NCBI GenBank assembly: GCA_958496175.1
Contig: OY292276.1
Span: forward strand, 57,549,080-57,613,079
Length of the DNA stretch: 64,000 nt
Direction: 5' to 3'
Source: Sisyra terminalis
Taxonomy: Eukaryota > Arthropoda > Insecta > Neuroptera > Sisyridae
Below, one piece after another: positions 1 through 11,702 of this stretch. Position 1 is the stretch's first letter. Every line of letters starts with the position of its first letter. Made by a program: the position numbers and the translations under genes. The notes beneath the pieces were generated by a model that was not told the origin of the DNA, did not search any database, and saw nothing but the letters and a program-made list of their open reading frames with translations.

Positions 1-1
1 T

Positions 2-181
2 CGGTTATTTCTTGGAGTTGGTCGATATATCAGGAATGACATCATTCAGCGGGACCTAAACGTTGAGGATGTCATTCAATTCATTAAGGAGCTCACAATT
101 CGATACGTAAAAAGGGTGAAAGAATACCCAAACAAGTTGGCCTTGGGAACACTAAATGAATCCCCCCCCACAAGAGACTAA
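2..181 (+). pseudogene. C-terminal end of a Jockey-like LINE ORF2 (partial, enters from left edge)
   Basis: An open frame runs from base 2 to the TAA at 179-181 and gives 59 residues. It contains the pattern YIRNDIIQRDL followed by a helical stretch with RYVKRV and YPNKLALG. This resembles the region after the reverse transcriptase in Jockey-clade LINEs (Y-V-x-N-x-x-I-x-x-D-L, then K/R-Y-x-x-R-L-x-x-H-x-N-x-L-A). The LINE at 35860-37884 has the equivalent YVNNKKIHEDTE and HHSNHLPINLL at its C-terminus. The bulk of the element lies outside the window, so integrity cannot be judged. The bases after the stop up to about 390 look like a short A/T-rich 3' UTR with A-rich runs. Confidence 0.7.
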
Positions 182-2699
182 AAAGAGGGCACATTGATGT
201 TTTCTTGTAATTTTAAGAATGTTAAACAATTTTTATCAAGCCGTTTTGTTTCTTTTTTTTCTTCTATATAGTTGTTAAGATTTTTGCCACCATTGTTCCC
301 TCATAACGATGGTCAGAGGAATGTAAATATGTTCTAATTTTGTAAAGCCAGACTAATGTAGACTAAAAATTAGACTAAAAAAAAAATTTTTTTTTACTCT
401 TGAATAACATTAACTTGTGATAGCTTACTAATTAATCGGTTAGATCCCTGATCTTTTATGACAAAAATTTTTTTTGTTGCACAGATACGGACGAACTCTG
501 GTCCATTTTACAATTTACCTTGTAAATTTTTAAAATTTCTTCAGAAACATTTTATTGTTAATTTAACGCCATATAAAAGATAATTTTACGTTTTGACAAC
601 GTCATAAGTCGTTAAAAATGACAAAACCAATTACATTTTACAGGAAAAACTTTTAAAGTGAATGAATATAATGAAGACTGACTTTTTTCAACTCCAAGTT
701 CGTTCCATTTGTTGGCAAACTTCATAATTTCATTTTCATTAAATAAATTTTGCATCATAAACTTTCCGGAAACGCACCACAACTGTAAAGATTCAAGGGG
801 ACGAAGAAAATCTATTTCAATGAATGTTTTATTTGAGTTTTCGACTGAAATTTTTGTTACAACGTCCCACTGGTTATATTATTTCTAAAAGGGAATCAAT
901 CGGATGAAAATTAATTCTTTGTCTGAAAAGTTGAAAGTTTTTTTTTTCGAAGGGGGTTGAAGCCTTTGGGGATGAACTTTTCATTTTATTGAACAGTCTA
1001 GCTTCGATTATTGAATAGTTTGATTTGGCGTTGTTGCATTGTTGTGGAATGAGGGCGAAACAAAGTTTTTGGTCATTTATTTATAGTAAGGGTGACGTAA
1101 TTCGGGGGGATGAAGTCAACTGTTGCTTTGCATCCCCTTGCTATCCTTTCATTATAGAGAAGAGCTACAAATGAAATATATAATCAAAAAGCACTAATTG
1201 AAAATAACAACTCGACTCTATTTTGAATTCCGTTTATGTATTTATCTAAAGACAAATATGATTGAGGCAATTTTCATTAAAACCTCCCTGTTTATCGTCC
1301 GTTTTGTTTTCCCTTGCCAATTAATTTCGATTGGATTTTCGGTCAATGATTTATTATTTTCATCAGTCCCACGTACCTACCGTTCGAAGCAAATACATTT
1401 TAAAATGAGTAATTTATGGCTTTTTAGAAAAATATTTTCAAACTTATTTTCCAATAACGTTATTCATTAATTGGAAAAAAAATGAAATCAAAAGCTTTAT
1501 AATATTTATTTTTCAACTATGCTGCTCGATTTTTAAAGGCAAAAGTTATAAATGCAGTTGGGTGAATTTAATTGAAATTTGTTCCATTGTAATTAATTTT
1601 TATCTGATAATTTGGATTAACAGCGTATCGAATTTCAAACCATCAATAAAACAAACTATTTTATCTCGATTTTCGAAACAAATCCTCTTTAATTTACATT
1701 AACAATCAACTGCCTATTTTTTTCAGGATAAAAAACATTAAATTTAATTTTTCCTCATTAAAATTTGGTTAAAGATTAATATTATATTTCTTTGAATTCG
1801 TTCGGGAAATCGTATCAAAAATCAGGCTAATATTTAAATGCGTATGTTGTCGGAAAATTTCTGTAATGTTTTCCATGGAAATTGTTTCGTGGTATTCGTT
1901 TATTGAAATTTACTTTCTAAAAGAATTTCGTTTCTTGTTTATGAGCCGAAAATTGAATTTTCCGCAAATTGAATTGAAGTAAATATAAAATGGGGTGCAG
2001 GGAGGGAATGCCGAATATATATATAAATATATTATTTGATTGATTGAACTGATTTATTGTGGTTTTGCTTTTTTTCAAATCATTTGATTTGATAATATTT
2101 TTTTGTTGGAAAAACTGAGATATAAAAAGCATTCATCCATCAAATGCGAAAATAAAATGATTTCATTCATAAACTATTTATAGATTTATAAATTTTCATT
2201 TTAATTGAAAAAAATTCGGTCGCTAAAGGATTTAACTCTAGCCAGCATGAAATTATTAAACAAAAAAATATAATTGTTAATGTTTTACATAGCAATTTGG
2301 CGGTTATTTGTTTGGAGTTTCCGACGAAAATTCAATTATGTTAAGCCATGTGTTAAGCCAGATTACATTTTTATGTGTTCTTCCTATCGTTACACTTCTA
2401 TACGTGAATTTTATAATCGCAATTTTTCGATAAAACATTTGCCTTCCTTATTTTTGGATCATAGAAACGAATGCAAGTTTTCTGTTCACTAGAATCAATA
2501 AATAAAACTAGGTGTTTACTTGTTTACAAATTCCTGATTTTATTCCCGGAAATGGCTCGTCATATTTCCGTTTCAAGAAAATGAGCAAAAAATTGTACTT
2601 GACCTTTAAATCTATTTTTTAAGATTGAATATCCCGAACAACAAATTTTGAATTTCTTTTCCTTTTTACATCAAGGGCAAATCTTTTCTTTCCTTATAT
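182..2699. other. No gene recognised
   Basis: AT-rich sequence without a convincing coding region. The first about 200 bases probably belong to the 3' UTR of the LINE ending at 181. A slightly more GC-balanced patch at 1010-1150 has no open frame I recognise. Open frames near 1200-1470 and 1917-2132 have composition expected of random AT-rich DNA. Confidence 0.6.
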
Positions 2700-3052
2700 T
2701 TTCAATGAACATTAGTGCCGCATTCTTAAGCCAATAGATAAGCCAATAACTCTTAAGCCAATAGATTTAGTGAAAAATTATAAGAGCTCTTTTTTGTAGA
2801 GCGTTAAAATTACAATAATAATGACGCAATTATTTTACATTCGATTTATTTGTCGTTGAGTTATGGAATTCTAAAGAAGAAATTGAATTTTTCCTACGTT
2901 ATTTTCATAAGAAACTTAAATTGGAAAGCGGACTATCTTTAAGTTAATATTAAGGGTTCAAATTTTCAAAGATTTTTTTTTTATCATTTTGGAAGCATTT
3001 GAGCCCCTGAGATCAAAGAAATTCAAAAGCACCCCTTTTAAGGAACACCCTA
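2700..3052. repeat. Half copy (right arm) of a long-hairpin repeat family
   Basis: This segment matches the right arm of the hairpin at 22893-24039 over most of its length. Shared landmarks are AAAAATTATAAGAG, TTTTGTAGAGCGT, the AATAATGACGCA block, the TTATGGAATTCTAAAGAA block and the end GGAACACCCTAAT. The left arm is missing, so it is a truncated or half-deleted copy. It abuts PLE copy 1. Confidence 0.75.
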
Positions 3053-3054
3053 AT

Positions 3055-5130
3055 AAATATATCCTTTTTCATAAGTTTATTCATTAAATATCACATTTAA
3101 ATATATGAATAATATAAAATGGCATCACTTGACATTGTCAACTTTTATAGAAATCTCCCTGTTTTAGAAATCATAAAAATTTTAATGAGATTGTAAAAAA
3201 AAATATAATCTACTGACATCAAAAAAATAAAATTATATGATAATCAACGACATTATGAACTTGTTAACTACCATATTACAATAAAACTATTTCACTTTCA
3301 TTAAAAAATTTATCACCAAAAGGAAGACTTGGCCAGGGGTTCCCCTTTATCAGGACTACTAGCCGACATTTACATGAATCATTTTGAAAATAAATACATT
3401 ATCAAAAATACCTAAAAAAATTAAATAATTTATTATGGAAGATATTTAGACGATACATTTATATTATTTAATAGAACTATCCGACAGATTGACAATATGG
3501 TATCCGATCTAAAGAAAATTTAACCAGAAAATAAAAATCACTTCAGAACATGAACTAAATGGAACAATCAACTCTTAAGACACAACAATCACACATGAAA
3601 AAGGAAAGGTGTCGTACAATATATCCAGAAAACCAACAACAATGATCACAACCATCCATAAAACATAATTTCTCCCAAGAAACCAAAAAATAGCAGCTAA
3701 CAACATTCTAGTGTACAGAGCGATCAAGTTCCCTCTTAGCGTAAAAGCTCGTGAAGAAAAATTAAGATAATTAAACATATAGCCATTACTAACGGATACA
3801 ACTGCTAAATCATAGACAAAATAATATCGAAATTTACTAAAAAATCCATTCTTCCAACTCTACCAAAACAAAATAAAAAATATATAAAATCAAACTTCAA
3901 TAATATATTTAATCTTGCAGTCGCCAATTAACTGAAGAAAAATTCCACAAAGAACAATAATTATGTCGAATATTATTAAATCATTGGAGAACAACTAGAT
4001 TACAAAGAAAAACAGGAATATACAAAATTAAATGTGGTTCTATGTTAAAAAATTATACATTGGCCAAACTGGTAGATCATTTGGAACAAGATATAAGGAA
4101 CATACACCAAAGAATCATGTCATTGGTTAAAATCTATAAAGTTTTAGTAACAAGTTCTCTGATTGGTCGAATTAAAGATTGAGTTTTGTACGGTGTGTTA
4201 TGATTGGCTAATGGATACTGCGCCATTGCAGTAACTACAGTGCCTTGATTTGTACAAAGTAGGCTTAGTATTTCTCATTTAAAGTGACTTTTGAGTTCAG
4301 AACATTTGGAACGATATTTCTTTCGATTTTTAATTCATATATTGCAAAGAAAATAATTGTTATTTAAATATTTTTTCTATATCACTCTTAATTATAATTC
4401 GGAATTAATATTTTTCAATTTAATATTTACTTTTGAGGATGAAGATCGTTGATTTTGTAAGAGTTATTTTTCTTCGCACAATTAAGATCTTCGGTTTTAA
4501 TAAAGATCCGTAAACTGAGAACCATAAAAAAAAATTCTTAATATATTTTGGCAACTTATTTCCTTATTTTAATTTTAATCATTATTGCATTTAATTTTAA
4601 TCATTATTGATTAACGATCATGTCTTATTGTTTTTAAAGCGAAATTTTGACTTATGATTTGAGGTCTTGGAATGAAGTTCAATAACTCTCTTTCACTGTT
4701 CGCATTTATGATGGTATTGTCTACAAATCGAAGATAGGAAAATCGCTTTCCATCAATTTTAATTCCATTACTTTACTCTTCCAAAATAAGTTCCAGTATA
4801 ATTTCTCCTACAACAACTTCAAATTCTACAAAACACCTTTATGTCCAAATTTTAACACCAAATTTTAAGCCACTACATATTTAGAAGAAAGGATCACATA
4901 TGAACAACCTGGATGAAAATGAAATATTTAATGTCTACTTATAGAACCAAATAACATCCTTAACTACAATTTATATAAAAACAAACATTTTATATAAAAT
5001 TTGTTTAAAACTGACAAAATAATCATTACCTGATGATAATCGCCAAAAACTATTGAAATGGGTCGTAATAAAGAGGAAATTGAGGCAAAGGGTATCTATT
5101 ATACCTTAATTCATCCTTAAAATCCAAATA
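3055..5130 (+). mobile_element. Penelope-like element, copy 1 (RT plus GIY-YIG, decayed)
   Basis: Broken + strand frames encode Penelope-type reverse transcriptase: ASLDIVNFYRN (motif A region), SPLSGLLADIYMNHFE (motif B) and YGRYLDDTFILFN (motif C, both aspartates present). About 550 bases later a fragment with GIYKIKCGS and YIGQTGRSFGTRYKEH is the GIY-YIG endonuclease domain that typifies this class. The endonuclease is split by a frameshift and closed by a stop after HVIG, exactly as in the copies at 15950 and 31436. Downstream, 4680-4870 reads on the minus strand as a different reverse transcriptase, and 4900-5110 again reads + as PLE-type peptide. The composite is therefore a family feature. 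Numerous other stops make this copy inactive. Confidence 0.85.
4680..4870 (-). pseudogene. Antisense LINE reverse-transcriptase fragment inside PLE copy 1
   Basis: On the minus strand the peptide around 4716-4760 reads KRFSYLRFVDN followed by TIINANSERELLNFI. It resembles the motif C region of RTE/CR1-like LINEs (L-R-F-A-D-D). The second catalytic Asp is Asn here (codon at 4716-4718); the PLE copies 2 and 3 have FIDD and FVDD at the same place. Presence at the same position in all three copies shows it was part of the composite before it spread. Confidence 0.6.
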
Positions 5131-6269
5131 TCAATTTTTGGAGCGATTATAGTACTAAAAAGTTTTAACTTAAATAAATTGTAGTTGTCAAATGCTTTAA
5201 GTTATTTAATCAAAAGAAAATTGTTAAAGAAAATGGAAGAATTTCTTGGTGCCGTTTAATTTTATTTAAAGACAACATAAATTTATAGTTCACTCTGCTG
5301 TAAAAAATAGTTTCCTGGTAGGAAATCAATTTATTTTGTTTATAAATATTAATCCTTATAAATATTACTACACAAAAGTCAGTGTCATTTTCCATATAAA
5401 ACTAACTCTATAAATTGCAAAATACGTTTTTTAAAGTTGAAACACTTTATTTATTATTTTGCTTGTACAACAATCATTTCGTGAATTACACCGAATAAAA
5501 ACGCAAAAGCTCTCTCTCTTTCTACTGTATACATTCTGCAAAATACGAACGATATAAAAATAGAAACACAAAACTGAATATTTCCACCATGGAAAAATAT
5601 TCGTATCACTTCACAATATTTATATTAGCCATTTGTTTGAATAACAAAACTAATGATACCTTCGTATATCTTCAACGAAGATATCCACGTTTTTCCTCTC
5701 TTTTTTACGAATCAAAAACATTTGAATCGTAGAGCTTTTGCTTCACTTGTTTTACTCAAAAATACGTTTTTTTTTTGTTTTTCTATTTTAAAATTCTCTC
5801 ACTTGACTTAGCGAGGAAATGAACCGATAAATAGAAAATATACCTAGAAGCTAAAAAGCTCGAAATCTGTTTTTGAAAGTTTTCCTTATAAAAGGACTAG
5901 GGCTATTGGTATGGTGAAATAGTCCCTGAAATTTAATAATATATTTAAGAAGTGTATACAAGGATGATTCTTTGCTAGGTCAAAGAAAAATATTTTTTTT
6001 TGTAAATCTGAATTATTTTGTTCAAAAGCAAGCAAGGATTTTAAAAACAAAATTAATTGACATTGACATTTAAGGGTTGCTACCGACTTTTAAGACTTAC
6101 GAAATTAATCAAAAGGCATTTATTTTAAAATAAAACTTTAATACAAACAGAAGATAGTTTTAAGGACAAAAATAAAAAACTATAATAATTTTACCTCGTC
6201 TATTATTTAGAGAGAAGCAAAAAAACTTGTGCAATAAAATTTGTCTTTTTAGGGTAGTTTTAGGGTATT
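5131..6269. other. No gene recognised
   Basis: AT-rich sequence with no recognisable coding region, structural RNA or repeat. A minus-strand open frame at 5210-5395 shows no family resemblance. Confidence 0.55.
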
Positions 6270-6633
6270 ATTCTTCTATTAAAACTCCCCCTCTCCCGCT
6301 TTGAGGGGGAGAGCTTTGGCCAATTTCAGAGGTTCAGTACCAAGAAGACGTGTTGAACTATAACACTCTCCAGTTTCAAGTCAATACGTCTGATAGTTTC
6401 TGAGAAATCTTGTTTCCCAGTTTTAAAAAGTTGATTTCGAGAAAAACGCATTTAAAGTTTTTTTAAGATATTTTTTTATGTTATTATCAATTTATTCAAT
6501 TTTTATCAGTGAAAATAAATTAGTTAGCTATTCCAATCCTTTTAACACGTTATTCTTGAATGTTGTAGGAAGACATTTATGGAAAAAAAAATCGATTTTT
6601 TTTTTCTGACGGTGATCCACCCTTAATAGATAT
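6270..6633 (-). repeat. Half copy of a TIR element (AAGGGTGGATCACCGTCAG family)
   Basis: This is the inverse of 41776-42090. Shared blocks include CCCCTCTCCC, GGTTCAGTACCAAGAAGACG, TTATAACACTCTCCAG (in inverse form), and the terminus CTGACGGTGATCCACCCTT at 6606-6633. Only one arm is present. The full element with both termini is at 41776-42465. Confidence 0.8.
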
Positions 6634-9335
6634 TCGTTTGTCAAAAATAGGTAAAGCAAAAAGATCTTCAAAAAGATGCCAAAGATGACCCAACGTCTTT
6701 TTATTTTCGAGCTCTTTGAAGTCTTTACGTAAATAAGTATAACAAATATTCGAATATTTGTAATGGCTTCAGTTTCTTAAACTGCAATCATAAGAAGCTA
6801 TTTTCAATATATATATATATATATCACTTGCGCCATCCAACGTGCTTCTATGCATTCCAGCAAAAGTTTTTAATGAGATATTATTTTTAAAATCCATTTT
6901 TTTATAATTATTTTATTTTTATAAATATCAAACAACAGAGGTCCTTGTTATCATCGTGAGGAGAAAATTGTAATAGATGCTGCGTAAATGATTATAAATA
7001 ATAAATTGATTATAATAAATAATAAATGACAAGACAATAAATTTTGAACACAATTTCAAGTATATGGAGTAAATGCTATAATCTTATATCTTTGAGATTA
7101 ATTTTAGTTTAATAGTTTTTAAATCATTTAAAAATTATCATTACAGAATCATTTGAAAATTCAATAGCTGATAAAATGTCAGCTCTGAGTACGATTTCCT
7201 TCTTTCATGCATTCCTCAATAGTGTAGCTTATGGTTAAAAATATTTTTTTAGATTCAGGATGCTGGTTTGTAACATCATCTCTTTGATGGTGTAAAGGTA
7301 AAAAACTTTCATTATATTCTAGCACATAACAGTCCAAACTTATCAGTGAAGAAAAATTTAAGTTAAAAAAAATTAAGGTTAATAACTAAATTAGAATCTT
7401 AAAATGCTTTTCTGCAGAACAAAAATAGATCCCAAACAAAATATCAATCAAAAAGGCTATTCGTTTATGATTACAGTAGTCCAAATTATGGCAAAACAAG
7501 AATAAACAATCTGGAAGATTTTACCATGCACGCAATAGGACTGAAAGGATATCGTTAATCATTACTTGTTGCCCAATAGTTAAAAGTTTAATTTAGATCC
7601 TTTTTGCCCGAAATTGGACCAATTGTATTTCTTAATTTAGTAGCAGATACCAGAATTGAGGAGTAGTAGAGATGTTGAAAACATGGAAATAAATTGCACT
7701 CCTCAGATAGTCGATTTAATGACTTTTTTTCCTTTTCTTTCATTTGCTCCAATTGAGCCTCTTTTTCAAAATTTTTACCAAATTTTATCACTTATCAATG
7801 TTACCAATTTGTCCTGACAACCCATTTTTCTTTGGTTCAAAAGAAATTACTTATCCTCGTCAATAGTTCTTATATTTAAAATATTAAATTGAGCAAAACC
7901 AAAAAAGAGATTTACCTAAACTATGCAAGTTAATAAGCGTTATTTTCATGGTTAAAAGTAAACCATATTTAACATTCTAAAGGGCAATATATTGTTGATG
8001 GTTTTTAAAATTTTAAAGTCAATAGTAGCCATTAAATATTAATCAAATGTTCCAATATTAAAATCTAATTAATTTTTCAAAGATAAAATAATATTTTGGG
8101 TTCTAAGTTAAAAAATAGAAACTTTAAATTTTGGATCAGTGTATAGGTACTAACAAAATACTAAGAATTTAAAAGTTTTAGATCTATACCTTCATAATTT
8201 CTTTTTAAAAAAAATAATAAGTGAAAAACGGAAATAAAATCTTAGAATTCACTTCATTGAATGATTTAAAATTTCAATACGTTTTATGTAATATTAATGC
8301 TTTTTTTGCCATAAGCTAACACAAAGGTTTATTAATTCTATAAATAAATCTTATTTTTTTTAAACATTTTTCAACTATTTATTTCAGATTGTTGGGAAAA
8401 TTATATATTTTATAATGAAAAAAAAAACAATTCTACGTCTAACGCTTATTGCTTTAGCTTAACCGGAAAATCGACATAACTACCCCCCAAAAAAAAAAAT
8501 GAAAAATAATTTCAGGGATGTACGAATAATCACTTTATACTGTTTTTCCTACAATTTGTAGTAAATGTTTCAAACAAAATATTATTTTATTATTACTATC
8601 TTCAAGCTTAATATTTGTTTAGTGTATGAGTGAAGAATAATATTTGTTGATTCAGGTAGAAAATTTTAAATAAATGTACTTTAAAATATAAAGCATTATA
8701 TTTTTAAAATATAAAATATAATGCTTATAAAAAAAAATATCTTGAAATATAATGAAATATAATCTTGAAATTTTTAGAAAAATACTTAGGTTATTTTAAA
8801 AATATCTATCCAGGTTCAATTCTTCATTCTTATAGTCCTAGATCCTTAAATTGTTTAGATTGGAAACATAATTTTTTCCCAAAAATATCAATTGACAATT
8901 AATCGAAACCAACATTGTTGGCACTAAGATTTCGGGTTTTTACAAGTAAATAACATCTTATTTACTTGAAAAAAACAATTGTTCTGATTAGTTGGGAACT
9001 TTTCGAATTATCACCTACATCACTATTTGGATTTTAATCATCTTAAACTAATTAATTAAGAACTAATAAAGGATGAATAAACTAAGCAATGCACTAATTT
9101 CGGATAATAGCACACTTCCTACTCAATTCACGAAGCTATTATCCAATGAGATAGCTAAATTTATGGATTTTTATTTGCTTTAGTTATTGAAAATTTAAAA
9201 ATTAACTTTTTGAAATTTTATTTCTATTGAATTTTAACAATGCCATGTAATGAATATAATATATTCAAGTTGAAGCTAGATTTAATATTTAGTGCGAAAG
9301 AGGTTTTTGTTAAAAAAAATTCCCTATGTAGTTGT
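6634..9335. other. No gene recognised; small simple repeats
   Basis: Long AT-rich stretch. It holds an (AT)n run at about 6807-6824 and an AT-rich palindrome at about 8685-8727 (AAGCATTATATTTT against its inverse). A minus-strand open frame at 7588-7791 encodes a short charged, coiled-coil-like start (EKEAQLEQMKEKEKK). I do not recognise it and consider it doubtful. Confidence 0.5.
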
Positions 9336-9870
9336 AAATCTTAAAAAAAAAAATTATGGCAGAAGTATATGGAACTTAACAAAATTAATTTTAGAGAGCT
9401 ACTAAAATTGTATTTTATGGTCAAAAATATTTCATGTTTTTTTTTTGAATGGATAAAGTTTAATAGTTATTAACTTTTTTTCGTTAAAAAGCATTATATA
9501 CCTCTTAATTTTATTGAAACTTTAAATCAATCGGTTCTGTAAATTCAAAGAAAGAAAAATTATTATATATTTATTATTAAGTGTTATCTAATAATTAATA
9601 TTTAGTTAGCTTTTGAAGAATCTAAAAGAAATAGACATTAAAGCAAAAGTATAGAGAACTTAATAAAAATATTTTTAGAGCGCTACTTAAATTGTTGCAT
9701 GGTCGAAAAAATTTCATGGTTTTGTTTTTGAATTGATAAAAATAAATATTTATTATTATTATTATTTATTTAAAAGCACTATCTACCTCTTAATTATAAT
9801 GAAATTTTAAATCAATCAGTTTTATAAATTCAAAGAGAAAAAAAAATTCACTTATTGTTTTTTTTTACAG
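9336..9870. repeat. Diverged direct duplication, about 290-base period
   Basis: Two copies of about 210 bases (about 9340-9570 and 9630-9860) share ordered blocks: GAACTTAA, TTTTAGAG-GCTACT, ATGGTC-AAAA-ATTTCATG, CTACCTCTTAATT and TTTAAATCAATC. No coding capacity is visible in either copy. The second copy has gained a run of TTATTATTATT. Confidence 0.65.
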
Positions 9871-10437
9871 AACTTAATAAAGATTACAATCTACAAAAGC
9901 CAGGATCTTTACCTTTTGTTGGTACTTCTAAGTATCATTAAAAAAGCTCGATTCTCCATGCTTACAGGCACTCAGCCCATTGTTGCAGAGAAATGAGGGG
10001 AGAATGAAAATGCCGGAAATCGGTTGTTGGTATCCGGTTCGTGACGATAACGATTGAGAAAAAAATTGTTTGGTGCAACGTAACGACCTTATTTGTATGG
10101 TTGAAATTATCGATAAGAGTGTTATCGTTAATTAGAATAATTGCAAGTGTTTAGAGCTATTCAATCGACTGAAGTATGCAGTTGTAGTGCTTGTGAAAGC
10201 TCGAGCTTCTCGTGTTCACCGGCCATAAGTAACGTTCTGTTTTCCGTTTTTCCGATTGAACCAAATCGATTTCCATAACTAGGCTTTCATTGGACGGGCA
10301 CAAAAGAAAAAAAAATCTAGATTTTCTATTTAATGATTTTGATGATTTTCACTAAGTATTTTCAGATTTTTAGAGTTAAATCTTTTAATTTCAAAAGTCT
10401 AATATTTGAACTATTAAATTCGGTAATTTTAAATTTA
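9871..10437. other. Gene-free stretch with a less AT-rich unique island
   Basis: Bases 9960-10270 are visibly less AT-rich and contain no open frame of note and no match to repeats in this window. Content includes ACGATAACGATTGAG, GAAAGCTCGAGCTTCTCG and GTTATCGTTAATTAG. It could be a conserved regulatory island; this is inferred from composition only. Confidence 0.4.
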
Positions 10438-10975
10438 AACTATTACAAAATACATGAAGATACAGAAATACCATCTGTAAAGGAGGAAATTCAAAGATTT
10501 AGTAAAAAAAATTTTACAAAACTAGACAATCATTCCAACCATCTCGCAATAAACTTATCGGACAACAATGAGCTGATAAGAAGGCTACAAAAATGGAATG
10601 TAATAGATTTGCCTGATAAATTTTGTGACTAAACAAATATTCCTATTAACTATCTGTTGCCAAATTATTATTTCTTATTATATAGCTTTATTTTTATATA
10701 TTAATGTTTCACATTATTTCTAGCATTGATATTGTTATTATAGACTATTAATATTATTCTTATTGCTACTGTTGATTGTTTTTATGATTGTTGTTATTGC
10801 TATAAGAATTACTATTATTGTTGCTATAGATTGTTAAAAATCTTTGTACTTATACAGCACTAATCTACTGGGACTAGTGCTTACATGTGATTGCCTATAG
10901 CTTGAATGCACTTATTGCAACCCTATGCAGATTGTGCAATTTATTTGAAAAAAAAACTACGACTACCAAATCAAA
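10438..10975 (+). mobile_element. 5'-truncated Jockey-like LINE, 3' end copy
   Basis: The open frame ending at the TGA around 10630 carries KIHEDTEIPSVKEEIQRF and NHSNHLAINLSDNNE, nearly the same as the C-terminus of the LINE at 35860-37884. About 340 bases of 3' UTR follow, with repeated ATTGTTATT-like words, ACTGGGACTAGTGCTTACATG and a terminal A-rich tail near 10945-10960. The 5' break lies inside ORF2 at about 10438, as expected for incomplete reverse transcription. A third 3' end copy of the family is at 38466-38825. Confidence 0.85.
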
Positions 10976-11204
10976 TATTAGATTAATAAAATATTTATAG
11001 TGACTTTTTTTAAAAAAAAATAACAATTGATAAAGCGTGCCTGTTTAAAGGCTGTTTTTCGTAAGAATATAAAATTTTCGAAATCTTAATGTTATTAGCT
11101 TGTAAGAGATAAAATGAAAATTGAAGTACTTTTTTTCTTTTATTATGGCTTTTGTCAGTATGGATCTCACACGTTAGATGCTAGAGTGGAATGCAAACCA
11201 CTCA
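10976..11204. other. No feature recognised
   Basis: Short AT-rich gap between a LINE tail and a dispersed repeat. Confidence 0.5.
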
Positions 11205-11490
11205 GTAATCCTACTTTCAACTGTTGATATGAAATAACATAGTAAAAGCTTGAAGGCCAAAATGTGTAGTACAAGAGAATGGCAGGCATAAATATAAAGT
11301 TCTGGAATTTGGAACCAGTTTGAGGTATTTATTATTTGTTGTCAATTATAAATACATTAACACTTGTTTCCAATTCCATAAATGACACCTTTGAGCTGCC
11401 TTTGTCTCACTATTGATCATTATGGAACAAAGTTCAATAAATCAAATGTAAATATTTGTCTACCTGAATTCTATTGTTTAATTCAAGAAC
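11205..11490 (-). repeat. Partial copy of an about 500-base dispersed repeat of unknown class
   Basis: The segment matches, in inverse orientation, parts of 46855-47390 and 58685-59178. Shared blocks are CAACTGTTGATATGAAAT, GCTTGAAGGCCAAAATG, GAGAATGGCA, ATTTATTATTTGTTGTCAAT and a CTACCTGAATTCTA-like end. No protein reading is recognisable. Confidence 0.75.
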
Positions 11491-11702
11491 AGGTTTAATG
11501 ATTTCGATAATACTTGGTATTAATATAAGTTTAAGTGTTCTACTCCTTCTTTACATTCCTTCTTTTTCCAAGAGATTGGAAATTTTTGAACTATTTTTTT
11601 CTGTATTAATTAAAACTTATACCTACTCATGTTTGTTGGTGGTTTACTATAAAAATTGATCATTATAACTCTGTTAATTGCACAATTGTACCAATTGTTG
11701 TA
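11491..11702. other. No feature recognised
   Basis: AT-rich spacer. It carries a hydrophobic open frame (11474-11659) of the kind AT-rich DNA produces by chance. Confidence 0.5.

Noticed and set aside
1198..1470. Ninety-codon frame as a gene
   Set aside because: It starts at a non-ATG codon, has AT-rich random composition and no motif.
4140..4180. CTGATTGG-TCGAA after the GIY-YIG domain as a second hammerhead core
   Set aside because: The core does not match CTGANGA and no stem II can form.
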